From assembly GCA_009920765.1 (NCBI GenBank), contig RFZJ01000027.1, forward strand, positions 1 to 43,375: DNA of 43,375 nucleotides, read 5' to 3'. A program made the position numbers and the translations under genes. The stretch's first letter is position 1; every line of letters starts with the position of its first letter. Below the pieces are notes generated by a model. The model was not told the origin of the DNA. It was given only the letters and a program-made list of their open reading frames with translations, and did not search any database. This document shows positions 1 through 8,692 of this stretch, one piece after another. The stretch is from Planctomycetota bacterium. Lineage in GTDB: Bacteria; Planctomycetota; Planctomycetia; Gemmatales; Gemmataceae.

Positions 1-2143
1 CGTTTCCTTTAGGCATATTTTTATCTAATCCTTTAGGGTCATTTTTTCCTGCATCATCCTTGTTCTCGTTTCCTTTTTTATCGGAAAGATCTTTGCCCAT
101 GGGGGTTTTATCATCTTTTCCGGCATTGTCCGGATTGTTCTTCGCAAGGGCATCATTCAATCTTTTTTCCTGGTCTTTAAAATCGTCATTTTTGCCGATT
201 GGGTCGTTCATAGAATCTTTTTCATTACCCTTGCCTTCAGGATTACCCTTTCCTTTTTCATCATTTTTGGATTTTTCCTGGCCTTTGCCTTCGCCTTGTT
301 TTCCACCATCAGCTTTATCTGTGCTATCCTTGCCCTCGGATTTTTCCCCCTGCTGGCCTGGTTGTTGCTTTTCTTCCGAGCCTTTTTGTTCTTGCGTATT
401 TTTCTTTTGTTCCTCGCGCTGCTGATTTTCTTTCTTTAGCTTTTCATCCTGCTTTTGGTCGTTCTGCTTTTTGTCTTGTTCCGCCTTTTCCTTATCCTTT
501 TTAGCTTGTTCATCTGTGGTCCGATCTGCAAAATTCAGCCTGAGAACTTTGCTCTTGCCCAGATTAGGCTTGGGAAAATCGCATGCATCTTCAGCTTCCA
601 CCCAGTAATCGATGTAAGAACCTGAAGCTGGTTTGTATGCGAGGCCATCTTCCGCCTGAAGCGAAGCGATATTGATAAAATCCTTGTAAACCAAACTGGA
701 AAGATTACCACCCGAAGGAAGCTTGAGCGCTTTTTCATCTCGATAAACTTGAGAACGCAATGGGCGATCCCCAGAAGCAATCATTTTTAATACGACTTTA
801 CTAATACCAAAATCGTCGACAATCTTTCCTTCAAGGTCAAGGACACCATTAACAGCCACGGTGGCTTCCTTGCCAGGCGACACCAAATCGATCATGGGTG
901 CATTATCAGCAATTGCTTCCATAGGAGCTGGCATTGCATCGACATACTCATCCCTTACGGAAGAAGTAAATTCAATTTGATAAGTACCCGATTGCGAAAG
1001 CACAAAGGAAGCTTCCATCAACGAAGGATCGGAAGGCGATTTGATCAGATACACTTTGTCGGTTTTATCTTTACCATAAAAGAACCGAACGGTTCCATCT
1101 TTAGTGGCGCAGTTGGCGCGAACACGGATTTTGACAGCGGTGCCTGCAGGGGCAGAAAGCTTACGCTGGGCTGTAGTTGCTTCTGGCAGGCCCGTATAGG
1201 GTCTGTATTTGTAAGAGGCCTGAAAATCAATGATGAGAGGCGTCAACCTGACATCGACCTGATAATCTTTGGTTTTGGCATCGCCCGCGGCAACCCTGTA
1301 AGAAAAACCGCTGCGAACTTCACTCGATGGAATACGGATCTTATGTTCGCCACCTAAATCTCCCGCACCAAGAAACTTGGTCTGCCAAGGATCGTTTTCA
1401 TGATACCGCATCATAAGCCTAGGAGATTCAGGGCTGCCTGGTGCAGGAAGCTTTCCCGTAACCTTAGCGACAATATCAACCGGCATACCCATGGCAACCG
1501 TGATATTGCCTTGTTCAGGGGTAAGAATTGCAACCGTATTCCTGGTTGCAATGGTCGTTTCAATAAAAGGCGTAAAGGTTCGGCCAAGCATGGAGAAGAA
1601 AGGAGCTTTCCCGAAAACCACCAAAAGGATAACCAATGCAAAAAACAAAAATCCTGCAAGAGTTCCGATCATGAAAAGGTGCTTGCTGGAAACAAACTCA
1701 TCATCTTCATGAGGTTTCAAATCCTTGGCTGCGCGTTTTCCCAGAGCCAATTTCACGGGTTCAGGAATTTTGTCGTTTTTAAGATCAACCCAATTGACAA
1801 GGCTATTCTTGGCATCGGGAATCGCCTGCTCCAAAATCAAAGCTGCATAAATGGGGTTAACCGATTGCAAAAGAGGGGTTAGTATCCGCTTGTAAATCCA
1901 CCACCCTACAGAAACCGCAAACCCTGCAAACAAAAACTGTCGGGTCAACGAAGAAAGCGTTAAAAACCGATCCAACAAAATCACAATCAAACCATAGGAA
2001 AAAAGAATAACCAGCAAACCAAAAGCACCCGTGCCTACATCAATCCAACGGATTTGTTTTTCAATACGCTGAATTTGATCTTCAACAGCCCTTTCACTTC
2101 GGGATGTTCGTGACGTAGGAGGGGATTTTAGTTCGGTAGCCAT
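1..2143 (-). CDS. DUF4175-like large membrane protein, N-terminal 714 residues (3' end outside window)
   Basis: An open frame runs leftward from ATG at 2143 to the window edge without a stop, so the C-terminus is missing. The translation has two N-terminal membrane segments (about residues 36-58 and 66-84), a third near 155-180, then a beta-rich stretch that looks like Ig-type periplasmic repeats. From about residue 535 it becomes low-complexity Lys/Glu/Gln/Asp/Gly/Asn sequence up to the edge. The layout matches the protein at 18507-21446: two TM segments, a short helical piece (ILEQAIPDAKNSL here, DPRLKDSLASAIYFL there), a third TM, then the extracytoplasmic domain. I infer that the two are paralogs. 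In planctomycetes such proteins lie beside MoxR/DUF58/VWA genes, but none of those is visible on this side. Function is unknown; a role as a membrane-anchored scaffold is inference. The family name is recognised from architecture only. Confidence 0.8.
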   Translation of the reverse strand, partial: MATELKSPPTSRTSRSERAVEDQIQRIEKQIRWIDVGTGAFGLLVILFSYGLIVILLDRFLTLSSLTRQFLFAGFAVSVGWWIYKRILTPLLQSVNPIYAALILEQAIPDAKNSLVNWVDLKNDKIPEPVKLALGKRAAKDLKPHEDDEFVSSKHLFMIGTLAGFLFFALVILLVVFGKAPFFSMLGRTFTPFIETTIATRNTVAILTPEQGNITVAMGMPVDIVAKVTGKLPAPGSPESPRLMMRYHENDPWQTKFLGAGDLGGEHKIRIPSSEVRSGFSYRVAAGDAKTKDYQVDVRLTPLIIDFQASYKYRPYTGLPEATTAQRKLSAPAGTAVKIRVRANCATKDGTVRFFYGKDKTDKVYLIKSPSDPSLMEASFVLSQSGTYQIEFTSSVRDEYVDAMPAPMEAIADNAPMIDLVSPGKEATVAVNGVLDLEGKIVDDFGISKVVLKMIASGDRPLRSQVYRDEKALKLPSGGNLSSLVYKDFINIASLQAEDGLAYKPASGSYIDYWVEAEDACDFPKPNLGKSKVLRLNFADRTTDEQAKKDKEKAEQDKKQNDQKQDEKLKKENQQREEQKKNTQEQKGSEEKQQPGQQGEKSEGKDSTDKADGGKQGEGKGQEKSKNDEKGKGNPEGKGNEKDSMNDPIGKNDDFKDQEKRLNDALAKNNPDNAGKDDKTPMGKDLSDKKGNENKDDAGKNDPKGLDKNMPKGN

Positions 2144-2233
2144 TTCAATCAATTCTCCCAAAAAGGAAGCTAATAACTTTTATTATTCTAACTTAAAGGC
2201 AAATCAATTACTTCGTAAAACTTCGTCATAGTT

Positions 2234-2260
2234 AAAGTATGGGTCAACCCATACTTTTTT
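2234..2260 (+). promoter_or_regulatory. Long inverted repeat followed by T-run (attenuator/terminator-like or operator)
   Basis: Arms AAAGTATGGGT (2234-2244) and ACCCATACTTT (2247-2257) pair perfectly over 11 bp around CA; in RNA this would be a 10-bp stem with a UCAA loop. The T tract continues to 2260. It lies between two divergent genes, about 110 bases before the plus-strand TIM-barrel gene, so it cannot end either neighbour. It could be an attenuator in that gene's leader, the end of a short RNA, or a dyad operator. Confidence 0.5.
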
Positions 2261-2370
2261 GTGCCAAAGGTAGACAATACCAACTAACAAGGGTAATATG
2301 CCCTGATTACAAGACGAGGCAACGAGCCAAAAGATTGCAGAACCCACCTAAATACTGAAGGATTATGAAA

Positions 2371-3270
2371 ATGGACGCTACAACCCGCAGAAACTTCCTG
2401 ACTTATGCACCTTCAATAGCCACATTAGCTTGCATCAACCCAGCATTTTCAGCCCCAATTACCAAAAACGAACCGAAAGTAATCCCCTTCAAACTTGGTC
2501 TTGTCACTTACAATCTCGGTGCAAAACTTGATATTTCTTCACTATTACGGGTTTGTAAAGCAACCGGAATATCCCCAGTTGAGCTTCGCACCACCCATGC
2601 GCACAAGGTCGAACCTTCCCTTTCTGCAGATGAAAGAAAAGAAGTTCGTAAAAAATTTGCAGATGCAGGAGTTGAAATCTGGGGTGCAGGTTCTGTTTGC
2701 GAATTCCACTCCACCAGTAAAAAAACAGTTGATGAAAACATCGAAACCTGCAAGAAATTTGTCGACCTAGTTCGAGACATCGGAGGAAAAGGGGTAAAAG
2801 TAAGACCCAACGGGCTACCCAAAGAAGTTCCCGTTCCCAAAACTTTGGAACAAATTGGCAAAGCTCTCATCTCATGTGGGAAAGCCGCCAATGATGCAGG
2901 TATCGAAATCTGGGTTGAAGTTCATGGGGCAGGCACCGCCAAACCGGAAAATATGAAAACCATCATGGAACAATGTGGCCATGCCTCGGTTGGGGTTACC
3001 TGGAATTCCAACCCCGATGACATAAAAAATGGCAGCGTGGAAGAATCTTTCAAAATGCTGCAACCCTGGATTAAATCCTGCCATATCAACGACCTTTACA
3101 AAAACTCGCTTGGCACCTACCCCTACCGGGAATTATTCAAATTATTCAGGCAATCAGGTTACAACAGGGCAACGATGATCGAAGTGGGGAAAACGTTCCC
3201 TGACGAAGCCTCAACCATTGAGTTTTTACACACCTACAAAGGACTCTGGACAGAACTTGCATCCGCATAG
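2371..3270 (+). CDS. Tat-exported sugar phosphate isomerase/epimerase-like TIM-barrel protein
   Basis: The 299-residue product starts with TTRRNFLTYAPSIATLA, a twin-arginine export signal ending near AFSA, and continues as a xylose-isomerase-like (AP endonuclease 2 superfamily) TIM barrel. Visible barrel features are KLGLVTYNLG at the first strand, VELRTTHAHK, an acidic strand end in IWVEVHGAGT, VGVTWNSNPDD, and SCHINDLYK near the C-terminus, where this superfamily places metal-binding Glu, Asp and His residues. Start choice: ATGs lie at 2365 and 2371. The GAAGGA at 2357-2362 is only 2 bases from the first but 8 from the second, so 2371 is preferred. Planctomycetes carry many such exported isomerase-like proteins, mostly of unknown substrate. 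The gene sits 12 bases before an esterase gene, probably in the same transcript. The exact reaction cannot be assigned. Confidence 0.85.
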   Translation: MDATTRRNFLTYAPSIATLACINPAFSAPITKNEPKVIPFKLGLVTYNLGAKLDISSLLRVCKATGISPVELRTTHAHKVEPSLSADERKEVRKKFADAGVEIWGAGSVCEFHSTSKKTVDENIETCKKFVDLVRDIGGKGVKVRPNGLPKEVPVPKTLEQIGKALISCGKAANDAGIEIWVEVHGAGTAKPENMKTIMEQCGHASVGVTWNSNPDDIKNGSVEESFKMLQPWIKSCHINDLYKNSLGTYPYRELFKLFRQSGYNRATMIEVGKTFPDEASTIEFLHTYKGLWTELASA

Positions 3271-3282
3271 TTCAAAAAACTC

Positions 3283-4137
3283 ATGGGACAAACGCAACGA
3301 ATCGAATTAAACAGTGGCAACATGCGAAGGTATGCGCTGTTGCGGAAACCTCGCAACTATTCAAAACCTTGCGCACTACTAATCATGCTTCATGGAGCCG
3401 GTGGTACCGCATCCTGGACTCTTGACGAAACCGAACTCGATAAATTCGCAGATGAAAAAGGGATTGTCCTGCTACTTCCAGAAGGCACACGGGAAGACAT
3501 GAACCGCGGCCCAGGATTCCTGCAAAACCCCCAAGTTTGGAATGATGGCTCTCCCAGGGCACAGATGGGACAACCAGGCGTTGATGATGTTGCCTTTCTT
3601 GACCTCTTGATCGACCATGTATTAGGCCTCAGGCTTATTGATCCAGCTAAAATATTCATGGCGGGTTTTTCCAATGGTGCAGGAATGACTTTTCGTTTCG
3701 CAAGCGAGGGAACCCACAAACTTAATGGTATTGCCCCCGTTTCAGGGCTAATGCGGCAAAATCAGCAACCATTAAACCTCTCAATCCCCACCATTTACAT
3801 CATGGGAAAAGCCGACCCTTTAATGCCTATTGAAGGCGGAGCAATTGTTTCACCTTGGACTCATCTTTCGGAAAACAGGCCCGCCGTTTCTTCCACAGTC
3901 TCCGCATGGGAAAATGCTCTGGGTGGAGTTAACTCCTCTAAAACCGAAACTCAAAATGGAGTTCAAATTACAGACAGGCGCTGCGGCAAACTTAATACGC
4001 CTTTTCGTACTATTTTAGTCGAAGAATTAGGGCATCATTGGCCCGGGGGCAAGGGAACTTTAAACAAACGCCTTGCAGGCAAACCTTCCAATAAGATTCA
4101 TGCATCATCAGAGATCTGGACATTTTTTAACGGCTAG
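3283..4137 (+). CDS. Alpha/beta hydrolase, LpqC/PHB depolymerase-type esterase
   Basis: This 284-residue protein has the fold markers of the polyhydroxybutyrate depolymerase/feruloyl esterase (LpqC-like) family. It shows an oxyanion-hole segment LIMLHGAGGTA, the nucleophile elbow GFSNGAG (G-x-S-x-G), the acid residue in GKADPLMP and the catalytic His in GHHWPGG near the C-terminus. There is no signal peptide, so a cytoplasmic location is likely unless the start is wrong. No clear ribosome binding site precedes the ATG. The upstream isomerase-like gene ends 12 bases before, so translational coupling is plausible. The substrate is probably an ester of a sugar or aromatic acid, inferred from family only. 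It converges with the minus-strand gene ending at 4156, with no visible terminator between. Confidence 0.85.
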   Translation: MGQTQRIELNSGNMRRYALLRKPRNYSKPCALLIMLHGAGGTASWTLDETELDKFADEKGIVLLLPEGTREDMNRGPGFLQNPQVWNDGSPRAQMGQPGVDDVAFLDLLIDHVLGLRLIDPAKIFMAGFSNGAGMTFRFASEGTHKLNGIAPVSGLMRQNQQPLNLSIPTIYIMGKADPLMPIEGGAIVSPWTHLSENRPAVSSTVSAWENALGGVNSSKTETQNGVQITDRRCGKLNTPFRTILVEELGHHWPGGKGTLNKRLAGKPSNKIHASSEIWTFFNG

Positions 4138-4155
4138 AACTATCATTAACCGGAT

Positions 4156-4749
4156 CTATCGCAACTTACGGCGCATGCAAAGAGGGGGCTGCAGGATTTC
4201 TTGTAAAACCAAAGCGGAACCAATAACTTTAGGGCCTTTTAAAAGAGCAAGGGCCTCGGTAATCAATGGGCTGGTTTTAGAAGCAAACCTACGCCTGGAA
4301 TCTTTGGTTATGGTAGCGGGTGAAGTAGGCAAAACTTCCGGCTCACTCGCCAACTTTTTAACTGTTCCTGTCTGGATTGGAATCCCCGCAGGCTTAACAT
4401 CACCCTCAATTTGATCAACTAAAAATGGCACTTCGGGTGGTTCAAATTTATTTCTTTTAACAGAATCTTTAGGAGGTAGGCGCCGTTTTGACTTCGGGGC
4501 AGGAGGTTCAACCTTAATGGAAGCCATGGGAACAGGATCAGGCTTGGCCCTGCGCTGCTTTACTTCTTGAAAAAACCGCTCGATCTCTGAAAGAGGAGAC
4601 AGGTTGCCTGGTCCCAAATTTTTAGCCCCTGCCTTCGGGTTTGGCGGGGCATTTTTATTGCCACCAGCCAATGAACTTATAACCCAGATTACAAACGCAA
4701 TCCCAGGGATTATAAAACCTTCCCAGCCTACTGCAAAAATCAAGTCCAT
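4156..4749 (-). CDS. Hypothetical membrane-anchored protein, planctomycete type
   Basis: The 197-residue product has one N-terminal membrane segment (GFIIPGIAFVIWVISSLAG, residues 11-29) followed by a charged, Pro/Lys-rich linker of about 130 residues. It ends in a conserved-looking helix, ALVLQEILQPPLCMRR. That tail resembles the C-terminal motif of small planctomycete proteins encoded with FloA/NfeD; I recognise it by pattern only. It is the last gene of the permease-nfeD-nfeD-floA run, 21 bases after floA, so it is probably co-transcribed and may act with the flotillin at the inner membrane. No enzymatic motif is seen. Confidence 0.75.
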   Translation of the reverse strand: MDLIFAVGWEGFIIPGIAFVIWVISSLAGGNKNAPPNPKAGAKNLGPGNLSPLSEIERFFQEVKQRRAKPDPVPMASIKVEPPAPKSKRRLPPKDSVKRNKFEPPEVPFLVDQIEGDVKPAGIPIQTGTVKKLASEPEVLPTSPATITKDSRRRFASKTSPLITEALALLKGPKVIGSALVLQEILQPPLCMRRKLR

Positions 4750-4770
4750 CGCAAATACCTGATTAAAGAT

Positions 4771-5805
4771 TTAAGAAGAGGCCCTTTCTGGAGAACCCGC
4801 AATTGCATTTCTCATTTGGGTGTCAGACTGCAAATTTTTCATCTGGAAGTAATCCATGTAACCCATTTTACCTTCCCGGATTGATTGGGAAATCGCCTTG
4901 GGCACTTCTGCTTCAGCAAGGATAACCTGAGCACGATTTTCTTCGGTTTTGGCTCGCATTTCCTGCTCCAACGCAACCGCAAGCGCCCTGCGCTTTTCAG
5001 CATTTGCCTGCGCTACCCGAAGATCCGCACCTGCCTGCTCTTCCTGCAATTTTGCACCCACATTCACACCCACATCAATTTCAGCCACATCAATCGATAC
5101 AATCTCAAATGCAGTCTGAGAATCCAAGGCATTCTTCAATACGGCCTGGGAAATCAAGTTCGGATTTGCAAGTACATCGGTGTGATGATCTGCGCTACCA
5201 ATCGCTTTAACGATACCTTCGCCAACGCGGGCAATAATGGTTTCTTCAGTGGCGCCACCAACCAACCTGTCAAGCTTGGTTCGAACCGTAACACGTGCAC
5301 GGGCACGCAACTGAATTCCATTTCTGCATACGCCATCAAGAGTCGTCTTACCTTTAGAAGGATCAGGGCAATCAATAACTTTAGGATCGACACTGCGCTT
5401 GACGGCTTCGTAAACATCACGGCCAGCAAGATCAATTGCAGCAGCGGCACTCCATTTCAAATCCATCTTGGCTTTGTGGGCTGCAATGACAGCACTCACC
5501 ACCTTCTGTAAATTACCTCGTGAAAGAGCATGTGCTTCCATATCTTGAGGGCTCACGTCCTTGACCCCCGCTTGAACCAACGCAATTTTTTGCTTCACAA
5601 TCGTTGTGTAATCAAGCCCGCACAACTTCATCCTCAACATATCTACAAAACCAATTCCTGCCCCCGTAAGAAAAGACTGAACCCAAAGACCCACGAAGTT
5701 CAAAAGAAAAAATGCCACAAGAAGAAATATGATAAATCCGATGACACCGCCGACAAGATAAACGGTAGTGATCGAATCAGAAGCAGCTAGGATTGTGCCA
5801 AACAT
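4771..5805 (-). CDS. floA: Flotillin-like protein FloA (UPF0365)
   Basis: At 344 residues this is the usual FloA length. It has an N-terminal hydrophobic hairpin (about residues 14-42), an SPFH/band-7-like region carrying family segments such as AHKAKMDLKW, AAAIDLAGRDV, LRARARVTVRT and TIIARVGEGIV, then a Glu/Ala-rich coiled coil (EEQAGADLRVAQANAEKRRA) and the tail MGYMDYFQMKNLQSDTQMR. FloA scaffolds functional membrane microdomains and influences fluidity and protein secretion. A strong GGGAG lies 8 bases before the ATG. It follows two NfeD genes, the classic partner of bacterial flotillins, with a 38-base gap from the short NfeD, and is followed by a small membrane protein. Assignment is secure. 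Confidence 0.95.
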   Translation of the reverse strand: MFGTILAASDSITTVYLVGGVIGFIIFLLVAFFLLNFVGLWVQSFLTGAGIGFVDMLRMKLCGLDYTTIVKQKIALVQAGVKDVSPQDMEAHALSRGNLQKVVSAVIAAHKAKMDLKWSAAAAIDLAGRDVYEAVKRSVDPKVIDCPDPSKGKTTLDGVCRNGIQLRARARVTVRTKLDRLVGGATEETIIARVGEGIVKAIGSADHHTDVLANPNLISQAVLKNALDSQTAFEIVSIDVAEIDVGVNVGAKLQEEQAGADLRVAQANAEKRRALAVALEQEMRAKTEENRAQVILAEAEVPKAISQSIREGKMGYMDYFQMKNLQSDTQMRNAIAGSPERASS

Positions 5806-5843
5806 TAAACTCTCCCTATATTCAGACGGCTTTTGCTCTTATT

Positions 5844-6383
5844 CTAATTTAAATCCATGTTGGATATTTGCTCATTTTCAAACCCGGATACCACAAAGGG
5901 TTTGACCACTACATGTCCCCCTTGCGCCGAAATGCACACCACGGGCGAACCTTCAGCAATCAATATTCCCTCACTAATTGCATCAATCCGGCGACCTTCA
6001 AAGTCCACTATACCAGATGGGCGCAACTCTGAAAGTGTTTTACCTGTTTTCCCGACTAATAGATCCAAAGCCTGATGCGAAGCCATGTTTCCAATAGTTT
6101 CCTCCCCTGCAGCGCTCCGGACTGTCATTTTTCTGCCCACACTGGTGCGAGGCCAAACCCAGAAGAATAATTTTAAAATAACAGGAACACCGATCCCTGA
6201 AAGGGAAAGAAAAATAGCACCCTGAAGCAAACCCTGCTTAAATGCAAAAGTAATACCCACTATCATGCTTGAAAGGGCAAGCATCCCAAGAATTCCACCG
6301 GTGGGGAGAAACAATTCCAATCCAAATAATACAAACCCAGATGACACTAAAAAAACCGCAAAAGTTAAATTCGTTGAATCCAT
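5844..6383 (-). CDS. Short NfeD-family membrane protein (NfeD1b-like)
   Basis: Translated from ATG 6383 the product has 179 residues. It has two or three membrane segments in the first 90 residues, including the NfeD-type signature GLELFLPTGGILGMLAL, and a C-terminal OB-fold with LVGKTGKTLSELRPSGIVDFEGRRID and a closing beta segment GGHVVVKPF. Short NfeD proteins pair with flotillins and are thought to bind them through this OB domain. A TTG start at 6413 would add ten residues (MIGYIGKKVH); ATG 6383, with AGGA about 13 bases upstream, is preferred because the first membrane segment follows directly. It lies between the long nfeD and floA. Confidence 0.9.
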   Translation of the reverse strand: MDSTNLTFAVFLVSSGFVLFGLELFLPTGGILGMLALSSMIVGITFAFKQGLLQGAIFLSLSGIGVPVILKLFFWVWPRTSVGRKMTVRSAAGEETIGNMASHQALDLLVGKTGKTLSELRPSGIVDFEGRRIDAISEGILIAEGSPVVCISAQGGHVVVKPFVVSGFENEQISNMDLN

Positions 6384-6452
6384 GTGCACTTTTTTTCCTA
6401 TGTAACCAATCAACTTAATATCTGTTTAACAAACACCTTCAAAAAAAAGAAA

Positions 6453-8684
6453 TCATAAAACTTCACAAACAACAATTTTGCTACCTTCAACCTGACATAC
6501 TTTTATTTTGGCCCCTTGGTTTATGAATCCACCATCCGAAACCACATCCAACCAGCGATCTCCGATTCTTGCCTTTCCCGAGGGATGCAGGGAAGTTTCT
6601 GCAACACCAATCGAGCCTACTAAGGCTGGAAATCCTTGATGGAATTCATCTTCTGCAAACAAAGGCTGATCATCGTTATCGGGGGGAATGAGAAAAAGCT
6701 TGCTGGTCATCGGCATGGAAGGCAAAAACTGTGCTATGAATACAACCGCAAGCAATGCCCCCATACAGCTAATACCATAGGGTGCCATGGATTTTCCCAA
6801 GCCAACCCATTCATCCGGGTTTTTAGGCCAATGCCCATAAGCAACCAATCCGAGACTCCCCAGAACTAGCAAAATCCCAGCAATACCAGTAACACCAAAG
6901 CCAGGCAGAATAAAAATTTCGACGCCCAAGAGAATCATACCAAGAAAAAAAAGAAAGATTGCTAGCCAGAAAATCTGCCCCGAGAACTGGGAGTGCGACC
7001 AGAAAAACAAAACAAAAAACAACGCAGATAAAACTCCAGGCAGGCTGATACCAGGCATCTTCACTTCAAGAATAAGACAGGTGATTGCAAGCATGATCAG
7101 GACAACACGAGTCCAGGGATGGGTAAGGAAGTCCGCTAAGTCGTCCAGCCAATCAGTCCCGGAAATAGGCACGTTTTCAGGCTTAAAATTTTCAGAAATC
7201 AAAGCGCTTTCAACATTTTTTGCAACTGTACTTGCCAGCCCTATCCGAGAATCGACCGCCTGCTCAGCCCGAAGCTGCAACGGCTTGTTTTCATCTTCCT
7301 TGACAAACGGCTTGATTTGTAATTCAAGCTTATATGCAGGTTGGTTGACCAGATCTTCGGATTCGATTAGCTTGACTTCGCCTGTTACCTTATGAACCAC
7401 CAAGGCTATTCTACTTGAAGGGTTAAGGAATGCTTCAGCAATTAATTTCGCCTCGGGTTTGGATGCGATTTTATCTTGGAGCAACTCATCAAATTGAGAG
7501 CGTAATCTTAGTTTGACTTCCGGGTTAGTGATCAATTCATCATCAATTGGGCCCAATGAGGCACCTTCCTCCATGATGATTTTGGAACAAGCCATCGACA
7601 AGACAAGCGAAAATCCCCGCGCCCGGGTGGTATGAAAAGCGATGGTTTTAATGGGATTAACACGGGATGATTTTTCCAGATCCCGGATAAAGCTGGCCAT
7701 CTCAAGTGCAGACTCCACTTTCCCTTGACCACACTCAAACTGCAAAATCAAACAATTTGCTCCTTGTCCAACCGCCCTGCTTACCCTGCGCTTAAAACGC
7801 TCAAATAACTCTGGATTAATCTGGCCCGTCAACACAATACGCCATGGCACCAGTTCCCTGGTGGAAACAGTAGCATCACCCAAACTTTTTGCAGACAGTC
7901 GAAGAATTGCAGCAAGCGCCCCGAGGTTATCTGCGGGCTCCTGCTCTGAAATACCAAGGGCCTTGGCTGTGGAAAAATCATAACGCCCTTCTTTGCCCGC
8001 CTGTAATACAATCTCGCCCTGCGGATCTTCCCCCCGCTCAACAAAAATCTCCCGCCCTTTAGGGTTGGTAGCTTTTACTACGACCAAATCTGGAGAATAC
8101 ATTTTCCGAATAACCACCCGTGAAAATCTTCCTGCGGTTATCTCGTCGTACGCGGTTCGAATAGTGTTGCTCAAAAATTCACCACTATCGCCAACCACTC
8201 CGCCCACCAATGCATCTTTAGAAAAATAAATACTATCGCATGCAAGCAGAGGGAGCACTGCATGCCTTTGCACCTCGCCATGCACCCATCCAATAACACT
8301 TAAACTTCCCCTGTTTTTTAAAAGACGCAAAGATTGGGCAAAATCATAGGCGGGGCCGAACTCGGATGCGAAAACTTTTCCCTGCGGGTTAAAGTCAATG
8401 ATCAATTTAAAAACAGGGCGCTCTGCTGCGGGAGCACCCTTGGTTTCAAGAATAAACTTATCCAATGCTTCAAGGGCAAGATTACGAATCCTTTTGGCGC
8501 CCTCGCTTTCAAAAGGGGTGGTTACAGGTATCACAACTGCAGGAAAAGGAACGCTAGCAATTGCATCCGACCCAAAGAAAAGAAACATAGAGATCAAAAA
8601 CACTGGGAAAAAATCACAGATGGCTAGTCCAAGAAATCTTGATCCATAACTAAACTTCATGAGCATACCCATGGAATGTTTCAT
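6453..8684 (-). CDS. Long NfeD-family protein with two ClpP-like domains, possibly catalytically degenerate
   Basis: The 743-residue protein has an N-terminal signal/anchor (about residues 10-45), two ClpP/SppA-like segments (about 50-270 and 290-480), then a cluster of membrane segments (about 545-680) with the NfeD pattern GVEIFILPGFGVTGIAGILL. It ends in an OB-fold (GSIGVAETSLHPSGKARIGD). Typical long NfeD proteases are near 450 residues and carry a nucleophilic Ser in an A-S-A-G-like loop shortly before a G-T/A-S-I/L-G turn. Here the turn is present (EEGASLGPID), but the place of the Ser reads RARGFSLVLSMACS. The first domain has no Ser at the matching place (HGEVQRHAVLPLLACDS). It may therefore be a scaffold rather than a protease. 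Several ATGs lie close together at the start, so the exact N-terminus is uncertain. It lies 8 bases after the permease gene. Confidence 0.85.
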   Translation of the reverse strand: MKHSMGMLMKFSYGSRFLGLAICDFFPVFLISMFLFFGSDAIASVPFPAVVIPVTTPFESEGAKRIRNLALEALDKFILETKGAPAAERPVFKLIIDFNPQGKVFASEFGPAYDFAQSLRLLKNRGSLSVIGWVHGEVQRHAVLPLLACDSIYFSKDALVGGVVGDSGEFLSNTIRTAYDEITAGRFSRVVIRKMYSPDLVVVKATNPKGREIFVERGEDPQGEIVLQAGKEGRYDFSTAKALGISEQEPADNLGALAAILRLSAKSLGDATVSTRELVPWRIVLTGQINPELFERFKRRVSRAVGQGANCLILQFECGQGKVESALEMASFIRDLEKSSRVNPIKTIAFHTTRARGFSLVLSMACSKIIMEEGASLGPIDDELITNPEVKLRLRSQFDELLQDKIASKPEAKLIAEAFLNPSSRIALVVHKVTGEVKLIESEDLVNQPAYKLELQIKPFVKEDENKPLQLRAEQAVDSRIGLASTVAKNVESALISENFKPENVPISGTDWLDDLADFLTHPWTRVVLIMLAITCLILEVKMPGISLPGVLSALFFVLFFWSHSQFSGQIFWLAIFLFFLGMILLGVEIFILPGFGVTGIAGILLVLGSLGLVAYGHWPKNPDEWVGLGKSMAPYGISCMGALLAVVFIAQFLPSMPMTSKLFLIPPDNDDQPLFAEDEFHQGFPALVGSIGVAETSLHPSGKARIGDRWLDVVSDGGFINQGAKIKVCQVEGSKIVVCEVL

Positions 8685-8692
8685 ATTTTCTA

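Noticed and set aside
60..425. Plus-strand frame rich in Ser, Phe and Pro
   Set aside because: It is the reverse complement of the Lys/Glu/Gly-rich tail of the minus-strand gene at 1-2143; the composition comes from the antisense of low-complexity codons.
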